A stretch of DNA of 64,000 bases from Bathymodiolus brooksi (Eukaryota > Mollusca > Bivalvia > Mytilida > Modiolidae): NCBI GenBank assembly GCA_963680875.1, contig OY804588.1, positions 76,160,829 to 76,224,828 on the forward strand, written 5' to 3'. The notes under the pieces were generated by a model that did no database searches, was not told the DNA's origin, and worked only from the letters and a program-made list of their open reading frames with translations. The position numbers were made by a program, and so were the translations under genes. This document shows positions 10,458 to 25,400 of this stretch, piece by piece (the first letter of the stretch is position 1; each line of letters begins with the position of its first letter).

Positions 10458-13400
10458 GTAAGTTAAAACTATTGTTATTATAAAAGTTATATGTTTTTTA
10501 AATGTCTGAACTATACTATTCTAAATCGCATTACTGTTTTTAGCTTTGTTTAATTAGGCAGCTTATAGAAAGAGTCTAGATATTTTACAAGCGTGTCAGT
10601 GAAGATGTTTGGAAATTGTTCGTCAATGTAATTTTGATATTATAGAATTAAGTTAATAGAGTTAAACGCACAACTGAATTTCGGATGTTAACAACACAAT
10701 TCACTAAATAGCAAATAGTTCATGGCACTGAGGGTCATATGGCAGTATATGGACCGGTCCGTCACCAAAAAAATATTATATGGACCAAAGCTTCTGAGGT
10801 CCATATAATATTTTGTTGGTGACGGACCGGTCCATATACTGCCATATGACCCGAAGTGACATGAACTATTTGCTATATTATACTTTTTATCTAAAATAAT
10901 AATGCAGGTACCTGGCCGGTCCATATACTAAAATAGTGACCGGTCCATATACGAAAATAGTGACCGTCTGCGCTAGCAAAGACAAATAGGGAAAATAAAA
11001 ACGTAAAGTGAGTAATATTAGTAAATAGTAGTTTCAATGACGTTTAGTTAAATTTTCTGTTGAATTCATGATTTTTTTTAAAACCATGAATATTTTTTTT
11101 TTTTTTTAAATTACCTTAAAAACACAGTGTATGAAGGTAAGAAGGGACTGTTCGCTTAGTTGATATTTTGCAATGTTTTATCATCTTTCTTTAAACCTTC
11201 TGTTCATAATTCGTTTTTGCTTTTGTTGACACATTTTTTAACAAAACAAAGCAAAATTTATAATTGACCTTGGAATATTTCTTGATTTGTGATTTTATAT
11301 ATAATATATAATAATAAATACAACGACGAATGATTTTTGTTCATAATAAATGAAAATAAACAGCTGCGCCAAGAGCACATGATACGCCCGTCGTCAACAT
11401 TCATACAATATTTGTAAAGACTTTCTTTCCCATAACTCTTGAATGAAAAATCTAAATTTCACCAAAAAGTATACAGACCGTAAGACTATCAATTCCAATA
11501 ACTGTGCGAAGTTTGAAGTGAATTGGCCAAGGGGTTCTCAATTTACAGCGCGACATACGAAAAATCGCCTACAATTTGATGAATAAAGTCCAATAACTCT
11601 GGAATGAACATTCGAAATTTCACCAAAATGTATACAGACCGTAAGACCGTCATTTCCAATAACTCTGTGAAATTTGAAGTGAATTGGCAAAGGGGTTCTT
11701 AAGTTAGAGCGCGGTATGTGAAACGGACGGACGGACGGAAGGACAGACGGACAGACAGACTTACGGACAGACGGACGGACAGACAGACGGACGGACAGTC
11801 GGACATTGGTATACCATAATACGTCCCGTCTTAAAGACGGGCGTATAAAAATAATATGAAATTTTGATGGAAAAAGAAAACAAGTCTACATAAATTAAAT
11901 AAATAAATAAATAAACTAAACGATGAAGTTATTTTATAATAAAACGTCGCATCAAGATTTAAATATAATCAGAAAATAAATTCAAAATATACAAGGTAAT
12001 GCCCTTCTATAGTTGGACTTTGAAACGGACGCCCATTAATGAAGTTTTTGTTTCCTGGTCAAAGTCCATTCTACAGTGATCTCAGTTTACAGGTTGTTAT
12101 TAAATACATACAAGTGTTTGTCAATATACATGAATATAGCAACCATGATATTTGTGTTTCGTTTGATCCCAACTGATACAAATATCATGTTCGCCGGTCT
12201 ATGCAATAACAATACAATAACAGGGTTGGTCTTACTATAATTTGTGATGACGTGTTACCAATTGACGTGTAGCGCGTGAATTGTGGTGACGTGTATTGGT
12301 AATTAGTAAATACATTATACGTTCGTCATTACTGATAGAAGTTATATTATTATGCTAACTTCCGTCAACATGCACATGGGTTCACATCCGATTTTTAGTG
12401 GGATTCGTGTTACTCGATCATTAGTTTTATGTGTATGTTTTGCAGATCATTGTTTGTCCTTTTGTACTTTTTCTTTTGGCCATTGTGTTGTCTTTTCTTC
12501 TTCGATATACGGATTCTGATTATCCCTTTGGTATCTTCAAACTCTTCTTGAATGAAAATGTCAAATTTTACTTCTAAATTACACTGCAAATGGGCAATGG
12601 CGATTGTTATTAAGGATGAACACGTCAATCCTTTCTGCTAGTGGAAGAGTTTGAAGATACCAAAGGGGTTATCAGAATCGGTATATCGAAGAAGGACAGA
12701 CAACTCAATGGCCGAAAGAAAATGTACAAAAGGACAAATAACGATCGATCTACAAAAACATACATATAAAGCTAAAGATCGAGCAACACGAACTTCACTT
12801 TATCCTGCAATCAGTACATTTGCTGTACAAATATGCTATACGAATACATTTTTGCTTTATTCGTAGTAGACGAATAAACTTTTCGTCCTACGAATAAACT
12901 TTTCAGCCTACAAATAAACTTTCCTGGTACCCTGTAGCTATGTACATCGGAGGGCGCAGACAAGTATGAAACTGGTACTAATGTAGCGCGGACCACGAAG
13001 AAGACACCCTTGACAACAGTTATGAAAGGCGAGGAATGACGCTTGTTTCTGTCCTTTTTGTTTAAATCTGACAAGTTTTCCGACTTTTTTGACATTGCAG
13101 GATAAACACAATGTACGTACATTGTCGTTAAATATAAAATTCATTTGTACTCGCTGCGAAACAGGCCTGAAAATTAAAGCTCGCCGAAGGCTCGCTATTC
13201 TGCCTGTTTCTAAAGCTCGTACAAATAAATTTTATATTTACCGACAATGTACGTATATTGTATATATAAACCAGGGGTGAACTCAGGTGTTTCGGAAGGT
13301 TACACATTTCCTGCTCCACTAGTGGTACCCGTTGTTTTAATCTAGTTAGGTGTAACGATACACTTTTTCCACATGCGATACGTATCGTGATATTTGATAT

Positions 13401-16400
13401 GTATTACGATACGTATCACGATACGTTTTATAGGAAACTGTAACTATTCCTTGAAGTCCATGCTGGTCGACATGGACGCTACCATGTTTTTTTTTATATG
13501 AGGTCGCTTACGTACTAGCGGAAATTATAAATATTTGATATTTGATTAATTAATTTTAAAAGCGTAAATTAATCGATTCACTTTTCTCAAAATATTAATT
13601 AAATGATCACCAAAAGAAGAAAACGGGAGTTCAACACTACTTTGTTTCAAAAAATGGGCATCATATCGTTTGTATCGTAAGCGGCCTCCACGTATCGTGA
13701 ACCGAACCGTCCCCAAAATAATCGCGTTTTCGGTACATACGGTGAATCGTTTCCCCCTTACGTGAGTAGTTACAAACCCACTGATAAGTCATGAATGAGG
13801 AAAGGACCGGGAAGTGTTGACGATACATGGAGCATATCCGTGGTCATTTGTGAGACAGATATTCCATAAAGGCCAACAAAGTCATGGTGTCGACATTAAA
13901 ACTTCCGGCGTGATGACCGATTCAACTTAACCAATAGGAACCCTTGGTTCAGTAGCTACCTTGTTAACAACAACCCTCTATCAAGGAAATCCTTATAGGA
14001 ACCGCAAGCTCTAGAATATCGTATTAACTGAGCGATACATAGCATTGTCTTTAAGATATAACATGCCATTTTGTCTTTTAATAGCGTTGTCATTAAGATA
14101 AAACATCACTGACAGCTTTGCAAGAACTCGTGTACTATTAACAACTGTGTGAGAGATGGAGTCGAGTATTACTAATAGCTTTCTGCGAATAAGTGTATCA
14201 CTGAAGTAGTATATGGGGACAGCTCAAACAACATTTGTGGTGGTGCTGTGTGGTGGTGCTACCGGAAGTCACATTACCGGAAGTCACGTGACCGGAAGAG
14301 GTCCTGACCGGAAGTGACCAGAAGTATGTTCTGCGCATACCCGACTTTCCCCCGCGTTTTTTTCTTACTATAGTAGTAGTACAAAATGTAATACAGTAGT
14401 ACAAGTACCAGGGCTACCAGAAGTGACGTGACCCCTTCGGGGTTCTCTTGGGTGTGCGCATGCACCACCAGAAGTTGCGCAATATCCGCCCTAGTGGGGA
14501 CTAGTTATAAAACGTCACCCCGTAATGACCGAAGGTCACTTGACCTCTTGGAGTGCCCTTGGGTGCGCACATGCGCAACCGGAAGTTGCACAATATCCGC
14601 CCTAGTGAGGCCTTTTCACCGGAAGTGCCCCTTGGGGTGTTCTCTAGGACGTTCGGGTCTATCGTTTTCTGGCTCTCGTTATCTGCCGCTTCCCCGCCAT
14701 TTTATTTTCATATAATATTTCCATAATGTGACCTGTATATATTAATGAATTACTTATTTAACCTTTACATTTCAAAAGAGCCTATTTTTGTTATATTTTC
14801 TGAGATCTTTTAACGTTTTATTCATTAATTGTTCGTGTTTGCTGTTTTTTTCGTGAACTTTTTATCTATAACGACGTTTCTTAATTCCTTCCCCTAATTT
14901 TCGTGTTTATTCAACATTTTAATCACTATTTTGTTGACTTCTTGCAGTTTGTCATAGATGTTTACGTTAATGTGTGATATTTTCATAATGTGTTTCGTTT
15001 TGTTTGTGTTTGTAACGTGTTTTGGGTGGAATTTCAACGCTATGGCTGCTGCTGCTGCTGCTCTGAGGTACGTGTGTATGGCTGCGGCTACTGCTCTGGA
15101 TACTAAATTCTGTCATCTCATTGGTTCAATTTCCATATTCAACTTACTTTTCTTCCATAATTTCCATATCTTTTCACTATTCAACTTACTTTTCTTCTGT
15201 ATTTTCCATATCTTTTCACTATTCAACTTACCTTTCTTCTGTATTTTCCATATCTTTTCACCATTCAATTTACTTTTCTTCCATATTTTTCATATCTTTT
15301 CACTATTCAACTTATCTTTCTTCCATATTGTTTATATTTCTTCACAATTCGACTTGCCTTTCTTCCATATTTTTCATATTTTTTCCCTATTCAGCTTGCC
15401 TTTTTTCCATATTGTCCATATCTTTTCACAATTCAACTTGCCTTTCTTCCATAATTTCCATATCTTTTCACTATTTTCTTCCATATTTTCCATATCATTT
15501 CACAATTTTCTTCTGTATTTTCCATATCTTTTCACTATTCAACTTATTTTTCTTTCATATTGTCCATATCATTTCACATTTCAACTTACCTTTCTTCCAT
15601 ATTTTCCATATCATTTCACAATTCAACCTACTTTTCTTCAATAATGTCCATATCTTTTTACTTTTCAACTGACTTTTCTTCCATATTTTCCCTATCTTTT
15701 CACTATTCGACTTGCATTTCTTCCATAATTTCCATATCTTTTCACTATTTTCTTCCATATTTTCCATATCATTTCACAATTTTCTTCAGTAATTTCCATA
15801 TCTTTTCACTATTCAACTTATCTTTCTTTCATATTGTCCATATCATTTCACATTTCAACTTACCTTTCTTCCATATTTTCCATATCATTTCACAATTCAA
15901 CCTACTTTTCTTCCATAATTTCCATATCTTTTTATTTTTCAACTGACTTTTCTTCCATATTTTCCCTATCTTTTCACTATTCAACTTATTTTTCTTCCAT
16001 ATTGTCCATATCTTTTCACTACAAAAACTTGCCTTTCATCCATATTTTCCATATCATTTTACATTTCAACTTACCTTTCTTCCATATTTTCCATTTCATT
16101 TCACAATTCAACCTACTTTTCTTCCATAATTTCCATATCTTTTCACTATTCAACTTATTTTTCTTCCATACTTTCCAAATCATATCACTATTCAACTTAC
16201 TTTTCTTCCATAATTTCCATATCATTTCACAATTTTCTTCTGTATATTCCATATCATTTCACTATTCAACCTACTTTTCTTCCATAATTTCCATATCTTT
16301 TCACTATTCAACTTACTATTCCTCTGTATTTTCCATATCATTTCACCATTCAACCTACTTTTCTTCCATATTTTCCATATCTTTTCACTATTCAACTTTT

Positions 16401-19400
16401 TTTCCTTCCATTCTTTCCAAATCTTATCACTATTAAACTGACTTTTCTTCCATATTTTCCCTATCATTTCATCATTCAACTTACTTTTCTTCCATATTTT
16501 CACTATCTTTTCACTATTCAACTTACTTTTCTTACATATTTTTCATCTCATTTCACAAGTTTCTTCTGTATTTTCCAAATCTTTTCACTATTCAACTTAT
16601 TTTTCTTCTGTATTTTCCATGTCTTTTCACAATTCGACCTACATTTCTTCTGTATTTTCCATGTCTTTTCACAATTCGACTTGCCTTTCTTCCATATTTT
16701 TCATATCTTTTCCCTATTCAGCTTGCCTTTCTTCCATATTGTCCATATCTTTTCACAATTCAACTTGTCTTTTTTCCATATTTTCCAAATCTTTTCACTA
16801 TTCGACTTGCCTTTCTTCCATAATTTCCATATCTTTTCACTATTTTCTTCCATATTTTCCATATCATTTCACAATTTTCTTCTGTATTTTCCATATCTTT
16901 TCACTATTCAACTTATCTTTCTTTCATATTGTCCATATCTTTTCACCATTCAACTTACTTTTCTTCCATATTATTCATATCCTTTCACTATTCAACTTAT
17001 CTTTCTTCCATATTGTCTATATTTTTCACAATTCGACTTGCCTTTCTTCCATATTTTTCATATCTTTTCACTATTCAACTTACTTTTCTTCTGTATTTTC
17101 CAAATCATTTCACTTTTCAACTTACTTTTCTTCCATATTTTTAATATCTTTTCACATTTCAACTTATCTTTCTTTCATATTGTCCATATCTTTTCACTAT
17201 TCAACTTACTTTTCTTCTGTATTTTCCAAATCTTTTCACTATTCAACCTACTTTTCTAGTGAATGACGTTATATAACATTTCATTTTCCCGTACTTTTTT
17301 CAAACTGCAACGTTTGAAATATAAGTTAGGTTTTTTCTAGTACATGACGTAATAAAACATTTCATTTTCCCGTACTTTTTTCCCTATCTTTTCACTATTC
17401 AACTACTTTCCTTCTATATTTGACAAATCTTTTCACTATTCAACTTGGGTTTCTTCCATATTTTACATATCTTTTCACTATTCAACTTATCTTTCTTCCA
17501 TATTGTCCATATCTTATCACTATTAGACTTGCCTTTCATCCATATTTTCCATATCATTTCACAATTCAACCTACTTTTCTTCCATAATTTCCATATCTTT
17601 TTACTTTTCAACTGACTTTTCTTCCATATTTTCCCTATCTTTTCACTATTCAACTTATTTTTCTTCCATATTGTCCATATCTTTTCACTATTCGACTTGC
17701 CTTTCATCCATATTTTCCATATCATTTTACATTTCAACTTACCTTTCTTCCATATTTTCCATTTCATTTCACTATTCAACCTACTTTTCTTCCATAATTT
17801 CCATATCTTTTCACTATTCAACTTACTATTCCGATGTATTTTCCATATCATTTCACCATTCAACCTACTTTTCTTCCATATTTTCCATATCTTTTCACTA
17901 TTCAACTTACCTTTCTTCCATATTTTTCATCTCATTTCACAAGTTTCTTCTGTATTTTCCAAATCTTTTCACTATTCAACTTACTTTTCTTCTGTATTTT
18001 CCATGTCTTTTCACAATTCGACCTACTTTTCTTCTGTATTTTCCATGTCTTTTCACAATTCGACCTACTTTTCTTCTGTATTTTCCATGTCTTTTCACAA
18101 TTCGACTTGCCTTTCGTACATATTTTTCATATCTTTTCCCTATTCAGCTTGCCTTTCTTCCATATTGTCCATATCTTTTCACAATTCAACTTGTCTTTTT
18201 TCCATATTTTCCAAATCTTTTCACTATTCGACTTGCCTTTCTTCCATAATTTCCATATCTTTTCACTATTTTCTTCCATATTTTCCATATCATTTCACAA
18301 TTTTCTTCTGTATTTTCCATATCTTTTCACTATTCAACTTATCTTTCTTTCATATTGTCCATATCTTTTCACCATTCAACTTACTTTTCTTTCATATTAT
18401 TCATATCTTTTCACTATTCAACTTATCTTTCTTCCATATTGTCTATATTTTTCACAATTCGACTTGCCTTTCTTCCATATTTTTCATATCTTTTCACTAT
18501 TCAACTTACTTTTCTTCTGTATTTTCCAAATCATTTCACTTTTCAACTTACTTTTCTTCCATATTTTTAATATCTTTTCACATTTCAACTTATCTTTCTT
18601 TCATATTGTTCATATCTTTTCACTATTCAACTTACTTTTCTTCTGTATTTTCCAAATCTTTTCACTATTCAACCTACTTTTCTAGTGAATGACGTTATAG
18701 AACATTTCATTTTCCCGTACTTTTTTCAAACTGCAACGTTTGAAATATCAGTTAGTTTTTTTTCTAGTACATGACGTTATAAAACATTTCATTTTCCCGT
18801 ACCTTTTCCCCTATCTTTTCACTATTCAACTACTTTCCTTCTATATTTGACAAATCTTTTCACTATTCAACTTGGGTTTCTTCCATATTTTACATATCTT
18901 TTCACTATTCAACTTACTTTTCTTCTGTATTTTCCAAATCTTTTCACTATTCAACCTACTTTTCTAGTGAATGACGTTATATAACATTTCATTTTCCCGT
19001 ACTTTTTTCAAACTGCAACGTTTGAAATATCAGTTAGTTTTTTTCTAGTACATGACGTAATAAAACATTTCATTTTCCCCTACTTTTTTCCCTATCTTTT
19101 CACTATTCAACTACTTTCCTTCTATATTTGACAAATCTTTTCACTATTCAACTTGGGTTTCTTCCATATTTTACATATCTTTTCACTATTCAACTTATCT
19201 TTCTTCCATATTGTCCATATCTTATCACTATTAGACTTGCCTTTCATCCATATTTTCCATATCATTTCACAATTCAACCTACTTTTCTTCCATAATTTCC
19301 ATATCTTTTTACTTTTCAACTGACTTTTCTTCCATATTTTCCCTATCTTTTCACTATTCAACTTATTTTTCTTCCATATTGTCCATATCTTTTCACTATT

Positions 19401-22400
19401 CGACTTGCCTTTCATCCATATTTTCCATATCATTTTACATTTCAACTTACCTTTCTTCCATATTTTCCATTTCATTTCACTATTCAACCTACTTTTCTTC
19501 CATAATTTCCATATCTTTTCACTATTCAACTTACTATTCCGATGTATTTTCCATATCATTTCACCATTCAACCTACTTTTCTTCCATATTTTCCATATCT
19601 TTTCACTATTCAACTTACCTTTCTTCCATATTTTTCATCTCATTTCACAAGTTTCTTCTGTATTTTCCAAATCTTTTCACTATTCAACTTACTTTTCTTC
19701 TGTATTTTCCATGTCTTTTCACAATTCGACCTACTTTTCTTCTGTATTTTCCATGTCTTTTCACAATTCGACCTACTTTTCTTCTGTATTTTCCATGTCT
19801 TTTCACAATTCGACTTGCCTTTCGTCCATATTTTTCATATCTTTTCCCTATTCAGCTTGCCTTTCTTCCATATTGTCCATATCTTTTCACAATTCAACTT
19901 GTCTTTTTTCCATATTTTCCAAATCTTTTCACTATTCGACTTGCCTTTCTTCCATAATTTCCATATCTTTTCACTATTTTCTTCCATATTTTCCATATCA
20001 TTTCACAATTTTCTTCTGTATTTTCCATATCTTTTCACTATTCAACTTATCTTTCTTTCATATTGTCCATATCTTTTCACCATTCAACTTACTTTTCTTT
20101 CATATTATTCATATCTTTTCACTATTCAACTTATCTTTCTTCCATATTGTCTATATTTTTCACAATTCGACTTGCCTTTCTTCCATATTTTTCACATCTT
20201 TTCACTATTCAACTTACTTTTCTTCTGTATTTTCCAAATCATTTCACTTTTCAACTTACTTTTCTTCCATATTTTTAATATCTTTTCACATTTCAACTTA
20301 TCTTTCTTTCATATTGTTCATATCTTTTCACTATTCAACTTACTTTTCTTCTGTATTTTCCAAATCTTTTCACTATTCAACCTACTTTTCTAGTGAATGA
20401 CGTTATAGAACATTTCATTTTCCCGTACTTTTTTCAAACTGCAACGTTTGAAATATCAGTTAGTTTTTTTTCTAGTACATGACGTTATAAAACATTTCAT
20501 TTTCCCGTACCTTTTCCCCTATCTTTTCACTATTCAACTACTTTCCTTCTATATTTGACAAATCTTTTCACTATTCAACTTGGGTTTCTTCCATATTTTA
20601 CATATCTTTTCACTATTCAACTTATCTTTCTTCCATATTGTCCATATCTTATCACTATTAGACTTTCCTTTCATCCATATTGTCCATATCATTTCACATT
20701 TCAACTTACCTCTCTTCCATATTTTCCATATCATTTCACAATTCAACCTACTTTTCTTCCATAATTTCCATATCTTTTTACTTTTCAACTGACTTTTCTT
20801 CCATATTTTCCCTATCTTTTCACTATTCAACTTATTTTTCTTCCATATTGTCCATATCTTTTCACTATTCGACTTGCCTTTCATCCATATTTTCCATATC
20901 ATTTTACATTTCAACTTACCTTTCTTCCATATTTTCCATTTCATTTCACAATTCAACCTACTTTTCTTCCTTAATTTCCATATCTTTTCACTATTCAACT
21001 TATTTTTCTTCCTTACTTTCCAAATCATATCACTATTCAACCTACTTTTCTTCCATAATTTCCATATCTTTTCACTATTCAACATACTATTCCTCTGTAT
21101 TTTCCATATCATTTCACTATTCAACCTACTTTTCTTCCATATTTTCCATATCTTTTCACTATTCAACCTTTTTTCCTTCCATACTTTCCAAATCTTATCA
21201 CAATTAAACTGACTTTTCTTCCATATTTTCCCTATCATTTCATCATTCAACTTACTTTTCTTCCATATTTTCCCTATCTTTTCACTATTCAACTTACTTT
21301 TCTTACATATTTTTCATCTCATTTCACAAGTTTCTTCTGTATTTTCCAAATCTTTTCACTATTCAACTTACTTTTCTTCTGTATTTTCTATGTCTTTTCA
21401 CAATTCGACCTAGTTTACTTCTGTATTTTCCATGTCTTTTCACAATTCGACTTGCCTTTCTTCCATATTTTTCATATCTTTTCCCTATTCAGCTTGCCTT
21501 TCTTCGATATTGTCCATATCTTTTCACAATTCAACTTGCCTTTCTTCCATAATTCCCATATCTTTTCACTATTTTCTTCCATATTTTCCATATCATTTCA
21601 CAATTTTCATCTGTATTTTCCATATCTTTTCACTATTCAACTTATCTTTCTTTCATATTGTCCATATCTTTTCACCATTCAACTTACTTTTCTTCCATAT
21701 TATTCATATCTTTTCACTATTCAACTTATCTTTCTTCCATATTGTCTATATTTTTCACAATTCGACTTGCCTTTCTTCCATATTTTTCATATCTTTTCAC
21801 TATTCAACTTACTTTTCTTCTGTATTTTCCAAATCATTTCACTTTTCAACTTACTTTTCTTCCATATTTTTAATATCTTTTCACATTTCAACTTATCTTT
21901 CTTTCATATTGTTCATATCTTTTCACTATTCAACTTACTTTTCTTCTGTATTTTCCAAATCTTTTCACTATTCAACCTACTTTTCTAGTGAATGACGTTA
22001 TAGAACATTTCATTTTCCCGTACTTTTTTCAAACTGCAACGTTTGAAATATCAGTTAGTTTTTTTTCTAGTACATGACGTTATAAAACATTTCATTTTCC
22101 CGTAATTTTTTCCCTATCTTTTCACTATTCAACTACTTTCCTTCTATATTTGACAAATCTTTTCACTATTCAACTTGGGTTTCTTCCATATTTTACATAT
22201 CTTTTCACTATTCAACTTATCTTTCTTCCATATTGTCCATATCTTATCACTATTAGACTTGCCTTTCATCCATATTGTCCATATCATTTCACATTTCAAC
22301 TTACCTCTCTTCCATATTTTCCATATCATTTCACAATTCAACCTACTTTTCTTCCATAATTTCCATATCTTTTTACTTTTCAACTGACTTTTCTTCCATA

Positions 22401-25400
22401 TTTTCCCTATCTTTTCAATATTCAACTTATTTTTCTTCCATATTGTCCATATCTTTTCACTATTCGACTTGCCTTTCATCCATATTTTCCATATCATTTT
22501 ACATTTCAACTTACCTTTCTTCCATATTTTCCATTTCATTTCACAATTCAACCTACTTTTCTTCCTTAATTTCCATATCATTTCACTATTCAACCTACTT
22601 TTCTTCCATAATTTCCATATCATTTCACAATTTTCTTCTGTATATTCCATATCATTTCACTATTCAACCTACTTTTCTTCCATAATTTCCATATCTTTTC
22701 ACTATTCAACTTACTATTCCTCTGTATTTTCCATATCATTTCACCATTCAACCTACTTTTCTTCCATATTTTCCATATCTTTTCACTATTCAACCTTTTT
22801 TCCTTCCATACTTTCCAAATCTTATCACTATTAAACTGACTTTTCTTCCATATTTTCCCTATCATTTCATCATTCAACTTACATTTCTTCCATATTTTCC
22901 CTATCTTTTCACTATTCAACTTACTTTTCTTACATATTTTTCATCTCATTTCACAAGTTTCTTCTGTATTTTCCAAATCTTTTCACTATTCATCTTACTT
23001 TTCTTCTGTATTTTCTATGTCTTTTCTCAATTCGATCTACTTTTCTTCTGTATTTTCCATGTCTTTTCACTATTCAACTTGGGTGTCTTCCATATTTTTC
23101 ATGTCTTTTCCCTATTCAGCTTGCCTTTCTTCGATATTGTCCATATCTTTTCACAATTCAACTTGACTTTTTTCCATATTTTCCAAATCTTTTCACTATT
23201 CGACTTGCCTTTCTTCCATAATTTCCATATCTTTTCACTATTTTCTTCCATATTTTCCATATCATTTCACAATTTTCTTCTGTATTTTCCATATCTTTTC
23301 ACCATTCAACTTACTTTTCTTCCATATTATTCATATCTTTTCACTATTCAACTAATCTTTCTTCCATATTGTCTATATTTTTCACAATTCGACTTGCCTT
23401 TCTTCCATATTTTTCATATCTTTTCACTATTCAACTTACTTTTCTTCTGTATTTTCCAAATCATTTCACTTTTCAACTTAGTTTTCTTCCATATTTTTAA
23501 TATCTTTTCACATTTCAACTTATCTTTCTTTCATATTGTTCATATCTTTTCACTATTCAACTTACTTTTCTTCTGTATTTTCCAAATCTGTTCACTATTC
23601 AACCTACTTTTCTAGTGAATGACGTTATAGAACGTTTCATTTTCCCATACTTTTTTCAGACTGCAACGTTTGAAATATCAGTTAGTTTTTTTTCTAGTAC
23701 ATGACGTTATAAAACATTTCATTTTCCCGTACTTTTTTCCCTATCATTTCACTATTCAACTACTTTCCTTCTATATTTGACAAATCTTTTCACTATTCAA
23801 CTTGGGTTTCTTCCATATTTTACATATCTTTTCACTATTCAACTTATCTTTCTTCCATATTGTCCTTATCTTATCACTATTAGACTTGCCTTTCATCCAT
23901 ATTGTCCATATCATTTCACATTTCAACTTACCTCTCTTCCATATTTCCCATATCATTTCACAATTCAACCTACTTTTCTTCAATAATTTCCATATCTTTT
24001 TACTTTTCAACTGACTTTTCTTCCATATTTTCCCTATCTTTTCACTATTCAACTTATTTTTCTTCCATACTTTCCAAATCATATCACTATTCAACTTACT
24101 TTTCTTCCAGAATTTCCATATCATTTCACAATTTTCTTCTGTATATTCCATATCATTTCACAATTTTCTTCTGTATATTCCATATCATTTCACTATTCAA
24201 CCTACCTTTCTTCCATATTTTCCATATCTTTTCACTATTCAACTTATTTTCCTTCCAAACTTTCCAAATCTTATCACTATTAAACTGACTTTTCTTCCAT
24301 ATTTTCCCTATCATTTCATCATTCAACTTACTTTTCTTCCATATTTTCCCTATCATTTCATCATTCAACTTACTTTTCTTCCATATTTTCCCTATCATTT
24401 CTCTATTCAACTTACTTTTCTTCCATATTTTCCCTATCTTTTCACTATTCAACTTACTTTTCTTACATAATTTTCATCACAAGTTTCTTCTGTATTTTCC
24501 AAATCTTTTCACTATTCAACTTACTTTTCTTCTGTATTATCCATGTCTTTTCACAATTCGACTTACTTTTCTTCCATAATTTCCATATCTTTTCACATTT
24601 CTTCTGTATTTTCCATGTCTTTTCACAATTCAACCTACTTTTCGTCTGTATTTGCAATGTCTTTTCACTATTCATCTTACTTTTCTTCCATAATTTCCAT
24701 ATCTTTTCACATTTCAACTTACTTTTCTTCTGTATTTTCCATATCTTTTCACTATTCAACTTGGGTGTCTTCCATATTTTTCATTTCATTGCACAAGTTT
24801 CTTCTGTATTTTCCAAATCTTGTCACTATTAAACTTACTTTTCTTCTGTATTTTCCATGTCTTTTCACTATTCAACTTACCTTTCTTCCTTAATTTCCAT
24901 ATCTTTTCACATTTCAACTTTCTTTTCTTCTGTATTTTCCATATCTTTTCACTATTCAACTTGGGTGTCTTCCATATTTTTCATGTCTTTTCACTATTCA
25001 ACTTGCCTTTCTTCCATATTGTCAATATCTTTTCACATTTCAACTTACTTTTCTTCTGTATTTTCCATATCTTTTCACTATTCAACTTGGGTGTCTTCCA
25101 TATTTTTCATGTCTTTTCACTATTCAACTTGCCTTTCTTCCATATTGTCCATATTTTTTCACAATTCAGCTTGTCTTTTTTCCATATTTTCCAAATCATT
25201 TCACTATTCGACTTGCCTTTCTTCCATAATTTCCATATCTTTTCACTATTTTCTTCCATATTTTCCATATCATTTCACAAATTTCTTCTGTATTTTCCAT
25301 ATCTTTTCACTATTCAACTTATCTTTCTTTCATATTGTCCATACCTTTTCACCATTCAACTTACTTTTCTTCCATATTTTTCATATCTTTTCACTAATCA

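Larger units (their letters stand above)
10458..14204. other. Pappalysin intron 1, part before the 14.6-kb element
   Basis: Holds the palindrome 10708-10876, the element 11382-11846, two M1 repeats, the foldback 13109-13260, a possible hAT-like relic and an M5 repeat. 10977-11380 and 11860-12390 show only AT-rich DNA. No exon seen. Confidence 0.65.

Noticed and set aside
17414..22919. Minus-strand [14 protein letters not shown] repeat frames as cationic amphipathic peptides
   Set aside because: Attractive composition, but it is the complement of the same satellite; no start context, signal peptide or conservation supports translation.
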